Origin: Juglans regia
Lineage: Eukaryota > Streptophyta > Magnoliopsida > Fagales > Juglandaceae
NCBI RefSeq assembly: GCF_001411555.2
Contig: NC_049905.1
Coordinates: 4,526,001 to 4,590,000 of the forward strand
Reading direction: 5' to 3'
DNA: 64,000 bases
Both the position numbers and the translations under genes were made by a program. Numbering within the stretch: position 1 is the first letter of the stretch; the number at the start of each line of letters is the position of its first letter. This document shows, piece by piece, positions 1-10,499 of the stretch. The notes beneath the pieces were generated by a model, which did no database searches, was not told the DNA's origin, and saw only the letters and a list, made by a program, of their open reading frames with translations.

Positions 1-1418
1 GTCTTCCTGACCCAAATGGTGTGAACTCAAAATGTTGACCAGAAGCATCCATATTTGCATGGTTTGAAAGAAACCTTTCTGGCAAAAGCTCTTCAGGGTC
101 CTCCCAAACTCTTGAGTCTTGATGCAACTTCCACACATTGACAATCAAACGAGTTCCTTTATGGATGTGATAGCTACAAACATGACAATCTTCCATTGCC
201 TCGTGTGGAACTGAGAGAGGAATTGGTGGGTATAGGCGCAAGGATTCTTTGGTAATGGCCTGGAGGTAAACTAGATCTTTAATATCAGACTCTTCCACCC
301 ATCTATTCTTCCCAACGTCTTTGAGATCCAGTTCTTCTTGGGCTCGCTTCAAAGCATGCTTGTTGTTCAATAGTAAGGATATGAGCCATGTCAAGTTAAT
401 AGATGTAGTGTCGGACCTATCTAAGATGAGATTCTACAACGTCATTAAATTGGGACATGATTAGAAGAAGAATTTGGCTATAGATCAGAACAACACAGAA
501 AATAAAAGAATATGATATTTGTCAAAAGTACTGTCAAAGCAAGAAAGAAGAGTATTGAGCAAAAATGTTAGTAGCTACATGCCTAAACATACCAATGTTG
601 TTGCCTTGATAATGGTTTCAAGCGTATGAGCAAACATGAAGTTCATGTCCTCAATTGTAGATAGCATGACATCGATGAAAGTCCAGCTCGTCGCTTGGCT
701 CACTCTCTTGCCTCCTCATGGTATGTTCTTCAACCCAAGTTCCAAGTAGAGTCCAGTTCCCTTGCAATACACTTCATAGATTTCACTCGGCCTTGCAAAT
801 CAACACATCCCAGAAATAGAATCAGATCTGAAATGACAGGAACCCCAGATAAATACATGAATTCCTTGATAATTTTCCCCACACAGGTCATGCCTTTGCA
901 TCATTTCCACCATTGGAGTTGACAAAATATCTCTTTCTCGTAATAACTTTAGTGATTAAATTCAAAGTTAGGCGCTGAATCCACTCACTAATCACCACCT
1001 TGGCCTGGTTTTGACCAACGTTGCTCTTGCAAAGAAAGTACAAATCTCTAACCATAGTGTCCACCTCAAAGATCTGCATGTTTTTGAGTGTCTGAAGTCG
1101 GCGGGTGGAGAGGAGTTCGAGCACGACCAGCTTTCGCATCTCAGGCCAATATTTTCCATAAGGGCCAAATCCAAATGCTGCATAGTTGTAACCAAGGTAC
1201 TTCCCTTGACTAGAACTTGGCCGACGTGTGGCAAAAACCCTATCATTTATAGTGAAGCACTCCTCCACTGCCTCGTGATTGTTTACGACAAGTGCACGTT
1301 TCGTGCCAAGCCTGATCATGAAGATGGGACCATGTTTGTCAGCCATGGCTGCCAAGGTTCTGGCAATTGGGTTTTGGCCACGAATTTGACGAAGATGACC
1401 AATTATTGGCCAGCCGTG
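1..1418 (-). pseudogene. CYP82-type cytochrome P450 pseudogene, runs off left edge
   Basis: Minus-strand remnant of a plant cytochrome P450 resembling CYP82, a family of membrane-bound monooxygenases of specialised metabolism. The first exon (about 1418-593) starts at the proline-rich hinge (WPIIGHL) and continues with MADKHGPIF, GYNYAAFGF and YWPEMRKL. The second (433-1) carries a K-helix KESLRLYPP, PERF, and FTPFGSGR leading into the haem loop beyond the window. The intron 434-592 has a GT donor and AG acceptor. It is broken: the membrane anchor before WPIIGHL is missing and an in-frame stop lies just upstream at about 1419-1421. The reading frame shifts near 888, near 745-755 and near 680. 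The I-helix reads LDRSDTTS where the family has a Gly-Gly-x-Asp-Thr-Thr-like motif, so the oxygen-binding glycine is replaced. Family placement is from sequence memory and is fairly sure; the subfamily is not. Confidence 0.85.
434..592 (-). other. Phase-0 intron of the P450 remnant
   Basis: Read on the minus strand, the donor is TTG/GTATGT at 592 and the acceptor is TTGTAG/AAT at 434. It lies just before the I-helix, the usual single intron place in CYP82-type genes. Splice signals are intact although the coding parts are frameshifted. Confidence 0.7.
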
Positions 1419-1421
1419 TCA

Positions 1422-2829
1422 AAAAATAAATATTTGTAACAGATTATTTGCGACGATAACAACTATTTATAACTGATTATAAATAAGCAACTTTCTTATA
1501 AGCCAGTGGGATTACGGCCGTTTCTTACCCTCAGATTATACAATACCACCAATACCAAAAGCACAGCAAAATTCCAAGTAGTAGATGAGAAGTTATTTCC
1601 ATGATATGTCTCTGATCCAACTTTGAGAACGGAAACTATATATTGTCGGAACTAATTTCCTGTACGTACAACAAGTTCGGCTGATTCTTAATATGAGAGA
1701 AAAGGAGGAAAAAAACGTGGCGGGGCTAGGCAAGCAGTATAGTTCATAGATGCCTTACAGTGGTTCCCATGAACGTCATATTAACGTTGAATTTCTGGGC
1801 TTGGCTTCTCATGTTATCTTCTTAATTTTTGCCAAGCTAGCGGTTCTGATCATCATATCTATCAGCTTTAAGCTGGCTTCTGCATGCATGCCTCGTTTTG
1901 TTCAAAGCCGGCCAATCCAGAAATCTAGGTGCTGTACTGTACGAAGCTTATAAATTGGCTGGTGATCATGATATATATGTAAGGGTTTAATTTTGCTGTT
2001 TTTTGAACAAATAAAAGTGTACATACGACAGATTAATCCACAAGATTTAGACATGTAGCATGCGACATGATTTCTCATGCATGAAGCTTGCCCGTTTAAT
2101 CATATAATTAACATGGAAGTACTTACAATTAAGAAAATTGGGATGAGAATTAATAAAACTCAGGCCTAACTTGTACTCTTGAAATGGAGTTTGAATCTAT
2201 ACATTCTTATCAATTTAAATTTTTGAGATAAGTGATACGTAGTTCTACGCGATATTAGATTAATAAAGGTCATGATCAGTTTGAATGATCTTGAGTATAC
2301 TAGTCTATGCGTGTCCGAGCTAGGTTGCTTGATTATTCTAGAATGGCCGCATGCAAAAGTATTTCCAATGGAGATCAAATGCGTGTCGGACGTTGCTCGA
2401 TCATTCTAGAATGAATAAATAGTCGTCCCACAATGCAAAGTCAATGGGATAATTAAATATCGGACTTCCAAACAGATCACTTGTAATCAAACAATATGAT
2501 ATTAATTTGTCATCATTTCTTGCTTGCTTGGAAGTAAAGAAAAGAAGAGTATTTATTTAGTTAATAAAGATTCCATTATATATATATTTACAATGAGAAT
2601 AGATTTATTTTAATAAAAAATATTCAATCCGCGTATAAACTAGCTAGATCAGACAACAACATCGTTTTGACAATTTGCACGTGACTTTGAATGTTCTAAA
2701 AAAGTTCGAGAAATCATATATATATATATAAAATCATGATCAGCACATAATATATATTGGTCTTCCTCATGATCAAGTCTCTTCATTAATTCCTTTCTTC
2801 CTCTCCAAGTACGTACGTACGTACAAGTA
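1422..2829. other. Intergenic, no gene seen
   Basis: AT-rich spacer between the P450 remnant and the small hydrophobic-protein gene. Only short chance ORFs occur. Short CATGCATG (RY-type) motifs appear near 1880 and 2080. The last 120 bases contain an AT dinucleotide run (about 2718-2732) and a GTAC repeat (about 2810-2826) just before the next start codon. Confidence 0.5.
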
Positions 2830-3282
2830 ATGGTGATTTTCCTTCTGAAATTCATTTTCTTGGCGATAAACGCTTTATCCAACTTTGTTGCTCGATTGTT
2901 CTTCACCGCTGTCGCTAACCTTTTGGTGCTATCGATCCAAGCATTGAAAGTGCCGGGAGAGGCCGTCCAGGCTGTCCTAGAACAAGTTGCAGAGGTCACC
3001 AAGGGTTGTTTGGTGTATTTCTCAGAGTTTCTGATACAAGTAGTAAAAACCCTCATTTCCAGTGTGTTTGATGTTCTTGTAAACGGTGTCTCTGGGTCTG
3101 TTACTTTTGCTGGCTCGGCCATTGGAGGCCTTGTGGAGCAAACCAGAAGTTCTTTTGAGGAGTTGTTGAAAGATGTACTGCCACAGGTTATGGAGGGCTT
3201 CTCAGAAATGACGTCGACGATGGTATCAGATTTGTGGAACAATTACAAGGATGCTTTAGGATATGTAACCGAGAACGCTTGA
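2830..3282 (+). CDS. Small hydrophobic plant protein of unknown function, 150 aa
   Basis: Intronless ORF with an ATG start and TGA stop. The N-terminus is a long hydrophobic stretch (about residues 1-35, starting MVIFLLKFIFLAI) that could be a signal anchor or membrane helix. Amphipathic segments follow (EAVQAVLEQVAEVTK, VVKTLISSVFDVLV), then a Gly/Ser-rich stretch and an acidic C-terminus ending DLWNNYKDALGYVTENA. I recall plant hypothetical proteins of about 150 residues with this same C-terminal ending, so a real gene is likely, but no function can be given. The start is the first ATG after a GTAC-rich leader. Downstream at about 3337-3350 is a run of CATG repeats. No other gene is close, and it lies just left of the duplicated quinone-oxidoreductase block. 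The alternative of a long chance ORF is less likely given its composition and clean end. Confidence 0.65.
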   Translation: MVIFLLKFIFLAINALSNFVARLFFTAVANLLVLSIQALKVPGEAVQAVLEQVAEVTKGCLVYFSEFLIQVVKTLISSVFDVLVNGVSGSVTFAGSAIGGLVEQTRSSFEELLKDVLPQVMEGFSEMTSTMVSDLWNNYKDALGYVTENA

Positions 3283-3659
3283 TTCGTTTTGTAAATATTA
3301 CGGTAAATTATTGATCAATGATCATTAACAGTATCCATGCATGCATGCATGGTGTTCTTATTCATGATCCCTTTTTCCCTGTCAAAATATACCATTGTTT
3401 CTGTTCCATTTCAAATGATTTCATGTAGAAGCAGAAGAAGTACTTAATTGGACGTGTGGTGAAAACCTTATTAGAATTGTAAGTACTGTTTAGCTATTAG
3501 TTACAAATTAGTTAGGGGAAGTTTGTTTGTTAACAGAGGATTTAATCTCCGAGATTGCTTGATTATTCTAGAATATATATATATATATATAAATATAAAT
3601 ATATATATATATATCCCCCCATGCAAAAATATTTCAATGGGGTCTTGGTCAGTACTACT

Positions 3660-4310
3660 ATTCCTATTTTTTTAAGCAAAATGATTTCATTTCATCAAAA
3701 TGATCAATCATATATATAGGTCCCTCCTCGATCTAGATTTGCTCATCTTCCACTGTCAGACGTCAAATCTTCCAAAACTGGTGAGCTATGGTACTATTAG
3801 CGTCACTATGAATGAATTGAATCTTCCAGCAAGGCATGCAAACTTCACCAAACATCTTATATCAGAAATTATGTGGCCATAACTTGTCCAGTTTTCTGCA
3901 TCATTATTAATGTCCTTGATTATGGTTTGGGGGTCCGGCCCCTTCAAAGATGGCATTTGAAAACCCCATATCCAAGCAAACTTCCATGCGCACAGAGTGA
4001 AAGCAGTAATTCACCAGTTTTCTTTAACAAAATTAGCATGCATCAGATTTTCTCCATCTGAAAGATGATGATCTTATGTCTGTTCGACCCACTTGTTTAT
4101 GCTCTTTCTTGTGTATTTGCTGTACATCATGATATTCTTCTAGACCTTCACTTGCTGTTTGTACCTTCTCTCGAGGGCTTAATTCCAAACTTGTTTTCAA
4201 ATACCAACAAATTTCTTTTAAGCCATATCATTCTCATTGTCACTGTAGTCCACTCTAATTCATCTTGGTGCAGCCTAGAGATAATTTTCTCCCACAACTG
4301 TAGAAATTAA
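3660..4310 (-). mobile_element. Decayed RNase H-like domain, LINE-type, unit 1 copy
   Basis: Minus-strand similarity to the RNase H-like domain (RVT_3 type) found at the 3' end of plant L1-type elements. It is clearer in the paralogous copy at 26220-26900. This copy has stops and frameshifts and is shorter. It was already present before the segmental duplication because both units carry it at their left end. Confidence 0.55.
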
Positions 4311-4386
4311 ATCAGCTTCGACCATTTTTATAGAGGGCTAATATCAACAGCCAACACATCACTGGCAGCTAGCAGGATAAACTATA

Positions 4387-4742
4387 GTTTTGAATTTCGT
4401 ACTGTATTAATTGGTACGGTCGAAATTTTTGGCCTGTATCAGCCTTAATTTCGATCTGTACCGGCCGATATTTCAGTCAGTATTTTTTTTTTTCAAACTA
4501 CTCTTATTTTTTAACCTCTAATTTCAGACTAAACTATTTATAATTTATATATATGTATTTATATATAATTTATTTATATATAGACTATTATTTTAGAATA
4601 TAATTTTAGAATATAATTTATTTATATATTTATTTCGAAATGTTATTCTGAAACTCTATCCCTAAAACGATATTAATATCGAAATATTTCATTCTAATAT
4701 CTTGACCGATATGTCCTCTAATACGATATTCAAAATATTGGG
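4387..4742. mobile_element. AT-rich MITE-like repeat with inverted ends
   Basis: The left end reads TTTTGAATTTCGTA and the right end, read in reverse, TTTTGAATATCGTA. Both are followed inward by a GG-x-ACGGTC / CGGTC-like motif, giving imperfect inverted ends about 35 bases long around an AT-rich core of about 350 bases. There is no coding capacity. It is absent at the matching place in unit 2 (near 26900), though local sequence there is also rearranged. Element class is not settled. Confidence 0.5.
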
Positions 4743-5471
4743 ACAAACTCATATGAGATGATAATGAATAACAGTTTTATCATATTTTTGACAAATTGTG
4801 CAAAAGGGATCATCAACCACTATGCAGAATATTATTTCCTGCACGCTTTTCAAAGAAAATTCTTCCCTACGCCTAGAACTTTCAATGCCATAATGCCTTC
4901 CACCCTTCATCTTCCTTATTGCTAGTTGAAGTTTCTCCTGATCTACTATTCCTATTTGGCATCTAACTCAATTCTGTGGAAAATAAAAGGCCACGCTTTC
5001 ATACTTTTGCGCCCAAGGTTTTGACAAAAAGAAAGACATGATGCGCCGGAGGTTGATAATTTGGACGAGTCTCATTGAGTTTTGTCACAACGGCTGACAG
5101 CACATGATCCATCATGTGTGTCCATCATGATTTTTTTTTTTTTGAATTGAATTTTCATTTTATAATACATTACAATAATTTACAGAAGCCTATAATAATG
5201 TCAAACGTTTCATCCAATTCTTATATTCTCGAATTAATTGGTGGAAGAGCTTTGCTATACACAAGTTGTCATGATATCACACCACTTATTTTCGTGTAAT
5301 TCATTACAACTTAAAAAAATTCAAAACACCAATAATTTTTTAACATAATTGATATGAAAATTTTCAGTATAAGAAATCAGATTTATAAATATATTTCTTA
5401 AAAAAAAAAGTGTTTTATTACACACAAATAGAGATATCAAAAATATCTCTGGAGCTCGAGTAAAGCCCCAA

Positions 5472-5735
5472 CTTGAGAGTTCACTTGACTCCTACTAAAC
5501 AGTCAGCTCAAGCGGAATGCCAATATCTTGTAACTCGAGAGTTCGCTCGACACTCATTCGACAGTCAACTCAAGCGGATTGCAATTCGAGAATTCACTCA
5601 ACATCCGTTCAACAGTCAGCTTGAGCCAAATGCCAACCTGACAATTCACTTGACACCCACTTGACAGTCAGCACGAGCGGTATGACAAACTCTAACGTTC
5701 GCTCAACACTCACTTGAGTGAATATTCGAAATTTA
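5472..5735. repeat. Degenerate tandem repeat, about 52-bp unit, five copies
   Basis: Copies begin near 5472, 5534, 5585, 5637 and 5689, so spacing is 62, 51, 52 and 52 bases. Each has the theme CTCGAGAGTTCGCTCGACA, then CAGTCA-CTCAAGCGG and ATGCCAA-like bases. The short ORF over it simply translates the repeat. It occurs only in unit 1. Confidence 0.7.
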
Positions 5736-6240
5736 GGGTTGGTGCTGTTTCAGTATAAATTAAAATGGCGTTTTTAAAGAACTCAATTTTTATTTGTTTG
5801 AGAGGCAGAAGCATAAGAGAGAGAGAGAGAAATTCTTGTGTGAAGAATTTTTATGTGATTAATCTCCCGTATCCCATCTTTATTGATAGTAAATTCATTG
5901 AAACCGACACTGTCAATAGATATAAACTCACATTAAGTCGAACTACTTAAATCTTGATATTTTATACGTGATATTTTTACTGCGATACTTCAAATTAGCC
6001 TTTATAATCCGTTTATCCCAAGATTGAGGTTGGACCATGGGTAAAAACTTTAGTAAATCTATGTCATTTTCAAGTAAATTTGAAGGGACACTAAAATGGA
6101 GAAATTGTTGCCTCTATTCCACCCACTCTCCAAGTTTTGTCGTCCTATTTACATCCTCTCTCTCTCTCGCTAACTAAATATCTAAGTGTACAGAGATACA
6201 CAAAGGGACACGAATACCGTCAAAGCTTTCATCCGTGAGT

Positions 6241-9200
6241 ATGGCAGGAAAGCTTATGAAAGCGGTTCAATACTTTGGCTATGGGGGAGGAGCTGCTGGT
6301 TTGAAGGTTATTTTCATATTTATATTCGTCTTTGTTTCTCTATATTACCTGCGGTCTGGATTGAAGACCCATTTCTATCCAATTCTATGTTTTTTTTGTT
6401 TTCGTTCCAAATCCCTTTCGCTCATGTGCTACAGTTGGAGCTTGAGATCAAAATATTTTGGCGATGAATTAGGAAGCTTTTGTTTTCTCTTCAACATATT
6501 AGTAATTAAGCGTTGGTTTGTTTTAGAAATAAAATAAGATGAGATGAGATTAAAGTTAAAAAATTAAATAAAGTATTGTTAAAATATATTTTTTAATATT
6601 ATTTTTGTTTTGGGATTTAAAAAAATTAAATTGTTTATTTTATTTTGTATTGAAAATTAAAAAAATTATAATGATAATATGACATGAGATGATAAACGAG
6701 GCCTAGTGAAACTACAGTTCTTGTTTTGAAAGTTTTTCACTTGAAACTTACAATTAATTTGGATTGTCAAGGGTAAAAATAATGATTTCGGAAGTAAAGC
6801 AATTGGGTAGTTTGGTTATTGCAGTGATGGAGCTTCTATACCTACTATCTTGTATGTTTAAAACAAAAGGAAATAATATTGTAGCAAGAGTTAGGAACGA
6901 TAAGAGAAAAGTAAAATAAAAGTGGAATCAAACACACACTACACGAGGTTTACGTAGTTTGGCAACATGCTTATATTCACGGAGCTGTAGAGGATTTTAT
7001 TCAAATAATAATCAAAGATACAATGCGGCAGCCTTGCAAGAGTTTAATACAATATATAGGAAATCTTAATTACCGGTCTGATAGGATTAAGAGCAGAAAA
7101 AGGGGTCAAGAAATTTTGCCCAATAATGAGGGGCCTTCCTTCTTTCTTTTGCAAAATTATGTATCTAATCTGTATTGATTTTGTTGGTTTCTGTAAAACG
7201 TTAATATAATTATAGAATTCACCACATTAGAACTCTTTGTACTTGGGCCATAGCTGTAGACTTAAATGGCATGGATCTTCACGAATTCCTAGTTTCCAAC
7301 ATGCCTACATAAACAGGGCATTTTCTTTGTATCGTGTTACTTTACTTTGGTGATTTAATAAAGTCTTATTTTTACTTATAAAAAAAAAAATTATAGAATT
7401 CACCACAAATAGTTTTAGGATGTCTCCCAGATAAATCCTCTCCATTTGAGATATGATAAAACTTGTTACTTTCTGAACTGCCCACATAAAACTTGTTTGA
7501 GGTACAGGCTTTCCAGAATTGCAATACTCTTCAAAATCGTTGAAGCGGCTTTGATATTTGAGATTGTGATGGTTGATACATTGGTGAGTGGGAAAAAAAT
7601 TTCTTTAGGAGAGAAAAACACAGAAAACTGAGTGCCCATGATACAATTGATCTTTCTTGCAGCGTTGTTCGTTGTTTCCTTTTCCTTCATGCTTTCTAAT
7701 GTTTCATTTCTCACACTGTTTGCACTGCAAATCTGAATCGCCTATGCATTTTGGGTTGCTAACATTGTATAATTTGGGATTTTCTTTTCTTTTTGCTTCT
7801 TGCTTTACAAAGCTATAATGTCAAAAGTCATTGACATTATAGTAGAAACTCTGTATGTATCTGCTTAACAAATTATTATAAAGAAACATAATTTTTATTT
7901 TTCTTGTAGCATGTTGAGGTTCCAGTTCCCACTCCAGGAAAGGATGAGCTCTTGCTAAAACTGGAAGCAACTAGTCTAAATGCAGTGGATTGGAAAATTC
8001 AGAAAGGCATAATGCGGCCTTTCTTACCTCGCAAGTTCCCTTACATACCTGGTAATTCTTTACTGTTCTTTGCTTCAATTAACAAAACTTTACATGATGC
8101 CTTAGTTCACCTAAGGAACGAATTTTAATATATATATCTATATATATATATATTTAATATGACTACATCAACGTGCAAATAGTTCAATGATACTATGGAA
8201 TTGAGTTTTTTGTGGATGGTTGCATGTTGCAAACTTTTGGGAAGTGTCATTTTTCCCTTTCTTGCTGATCATATTCTTTGTCAGAAAAGGTCTGGATGTG
8301 GCAGGAGAGGTCGTAGAGGGGGGAGCAGGGGTCAAAAGTTTCAAAGCTGGGGACAAAGTCGTAGCTACGCTTTCCTTTTCTGTGAGTATTAATCGTTATT
8401 CCTTTAATTTTGTACTTTCCTACTATTAACTTGGATATTCCTCATACTCTCTGTTTGTATGATTGGTGACAACGAATAATTTTAAAACGGAGTTTTTTTT
8501 CTTCCTCTTCTCCAAATTCTGTGGAATCAGATGTACTTAATAGCTTCCCCCGCCCCCTCCCCTCCCCAGAAGTTTGGATAACTCTAACAGAATCAAGCCC
8601 TTTGTGATATTTAGAAATTCCTTCCATCCTGTTATTTTGTTTAATGATTGTAGAGCATTTCCCACTTGGTACTACATGACTTTGACATGGTACATAGGAA
8701 CAAAACAATAATGATGTGGTGGCATGGCAAATTAAGTGTTGGATATGCCTACTGCTGGAAAAAACAACAATTTTTATCAATGGTGCTAATGTGAGATACC
8801 CCAGTTGTGAGTTATTAAATTAGTGTACCAGAATGAAACTCTGACCACATTTAGAAACAAGTGATCCTTGATTAGTTCACTAGGTAAGTAGCACATTCTG
8901 GTGACTCTGGTTTGTAATGTAAGTTGGCCCAGGCAATCCTCGAATATATCCATTTTAGAAACTACTTCTGAGCTTAGGATACATACAGTGCTTATCCAGC
9001 ACTTTCCAAGTCGCGCTCATCATTGTCCTTATTTTATATTGTATCCTAGTTATAGATATTGCGTGGCATGATTTTTTGACACGGTAGGACAATTGTATGT
9101 AGCAACTGCAGATCCATTCCAGCTGTGATAATACTCAGAATTGAGTTATTTCTAAAACCCTCATCCATTTTGTCTGTTGTTGTGTTATATATCTTGACAG

Positions 9201-9890
9201 TATGGAGGTGGACTAGCTGAGTTTGCTGTGGCTAAGGAGAGGCTGACAGTTTCTAGGCCACCCGAAGTTTCAGCAGCTGATGGTGCTGGCTTACCTATAG
9301 CTGGTATAACAGCTCTCCAGGTTCTCACCCAATATGCTGGGATCAAGCTTGACAGAAGTGGCCAACAGGTAAACATTCTAGTCACTGCCGCCTCAAGTGG
9401 TGTGGGTCACTATGCGGTTCAGTTGGCAAAGCTTGGAAACACACATGTAACTGCCACTTGTGGGGCCCGCAACCTTGACTTTGTCAAGCACTTAGGGGCT
9501 GATGAGGTTCTCGACTACAAGACCCCAGATGGGGCAGCTCTGAAGAGCCCATCTGGTCGAAAGTACGATTTTGTGATCCACTGTGCAACAGGCATTCCTT
9601 GGTCAACTTTTGATCCCAATCTGAGTCCAAATGGAAAGGTCTTTGATTTAACTCCCAGCTCAAGTGGTCTACTGACTTTTGCTCTAAAGAAAGTCACCTT
9701 CTCCAAGAAGCAGTTTTTGCTGGCATTTGCAAAACTCAATGCTGAGAGCCTGGATGATCTTGTTAAGTTAGTGAAGGAAGGTAAACTTAAGACTGCAATT
9801 GACTCAAGGCATTCCCTGAGCAAGGCTGAAGATGCGTGGGCTAAGTGCATTGATTGCCATGCTACTGGAAAGATCATTGTGGAGCCTTGA
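6241..9890 (+). CDS. Quinone oxidoreductase homologue, chloroplast-envelope type (copy 1)
   Basis: Four exons: 6241-6306, 7910-8051, 8290-8381, 9201-9890, giving 329 aa, the usual ceQORH length. This medium-chain dehydrogenase/reductase family uses NAD(P)H to reduce quinone-like or reactive carbonyl substrates. The Arabidopsis relative sits at the inner chloroplast envelope without a cleavable transit peptide. Visible: N-terminal MAGKLMKAVQY, a GroES-like domain (about residues 1-125), the dinucleotide-binding loop TAASSGVGHYAVQLAK (about 162-177), TCGARN, GADEVLDYKTPDG, and the C-terminal HATGKIIVEP. No zinc ligands, as expected of the QOR branch. The reading frame across exon 3 requires the acceptor AAAAG/GT at 8288-8289. 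A stronger-looking CAG lies five bases upstream and would shift the frame, so the gene's activity is uncertain. It is the paralogue of copy 2 and convergent with the copy 4 remnant. Confidence 0.85.
6510..6703. mobile_element. Tourist-like MITE, GAGATGAG family, in intron 1 of copy 1
   Basis: About 194 bp, AT-rich, with ends GCGTTGGTTTGTTTT and, inverted, GGCCTCGTTTAT, each followed by GAGATGAGAT-type repeats. Flanking TAA (6507-6509) and TAG (6704-6706) fit an imperfect 3-bp target duplication. The paralogous empty site in copy 2 reads GTAATTAAGTGAAAC near 29784-29798, which shows the insertion directly. Confidence 0.75.
7208..7407 (+). mobile_element. 5'-truncated LINE tail with 19-bp target-site duplication
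   Basis: Direct repeats AATTATAGAATTCACCACA at 7208-7226 and 7389-7407 flank a 162-bp insert (7227-7388). The insert ends in an A run after AATAAAGTCTTATTTTTACTTAT. The poly(A) end and long target duplication are hallmarks of target-primed reverse transcription. It is too short to code. It is absent from intron 1 of copy 2. Confidence 0.85.
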
Positions 9891-10344
9891 GAGTGGATAT
9901 AATATCCTGAGAGTTGTTAGATCTTATATGTACTTGATAGGGTTGTGTATCGATAAATAAAACCATGTATATGTAGTTGAATGTGGTGTTTGGCTTGATA
10001 TTGTCAAACATAAATGTAATGCAGATTGCTGAGTGTTTGCTGCTGCAATATAAAATACGCTGCATTGATTGAAACAGGGTCGTTTGTAATATAAAGCATT
10101 CGGAATTTAGAATGCCGCGGTAATCTGTAGGCTTTGAAGAAGCCTTTTGTTTAAAACAAGAACCGAGTAGGAAGGGTTGCCAGCCGAGTCACACAGTACT
10201 TGCAATTCATCCAAGCCATTATTTGTAACTATATAATTTGATTTTGTTAAAGTATTCATAAAGATAGGAGGAAACATGTTATTAATACAAATATGGATTG
10301 TTTGAATCTTTATGAATATTGTATTTTGATATATTTATATATAA

Positions 10345-10450
10345 TGAATTCTACTCATTAATCACTATTCATTCTCACACTCTACATCTATAGCTTTTTC
10401 ATAGGAAGCTGTAGATGTGGGGTGTGAGGTAGTGAATAGTGGTTCAGAAA
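10345..10450. repeat. Foldback (inverted-repeat) element downstream of copy 1
   Basis: Left arm ATCACTATTCATTCTCACAC plus TCTACATCTATAGCT pairs with right arm AGCTGTAGATGTGGGGTGTG plus AGGTAGTGAATAGTGG, about 35 bases with a few mismatches and a short loop. It is likely a small MITE. The unit 2 equivalent (33345-33475) keeps the left arm, but the right arm is replaced by a 25-bp tandem repeat. Confidence 0.65.
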
Positions 10451-10499
10451 ATTTTTTCATAAAGTAAACATGCTTCTCATTTAATTACATCAAGATCAG

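Larger units (their letters stand above)
6307..7909 (+). other. Intron 1 of QOR copy 1, repeat-filled
   Basis: 1603-bp intron. It carries a Tourist-like MITE (6510-6703), a fragment around 6885-7060 resembling an LTR edge (motif TTTACGTAGTTTGGCAAC), and a LINE tail with a 19-bp target duplication (7208-7407). The MITE and the LINE tail are missing from the otherwise matching intron of copy 2, so they inserted after the duplication. The LTR-like fragment is in both copies. Confidence 0.7.

Noticed and set aside
5472..5735. Regularly spaced repeats considered as a CRISPR-like array
   Set aside because: The genome is eukaryotic. The repeats are contiguous and diverged, with no unique spacers.
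9515..9877. Minus-strand 120-codon ORF over QOR exon 4, with a counterpart at 32479-32871
   Set aside because: Shadow frame of a well-supported exon. It appears in every paralogue for that reason alone.
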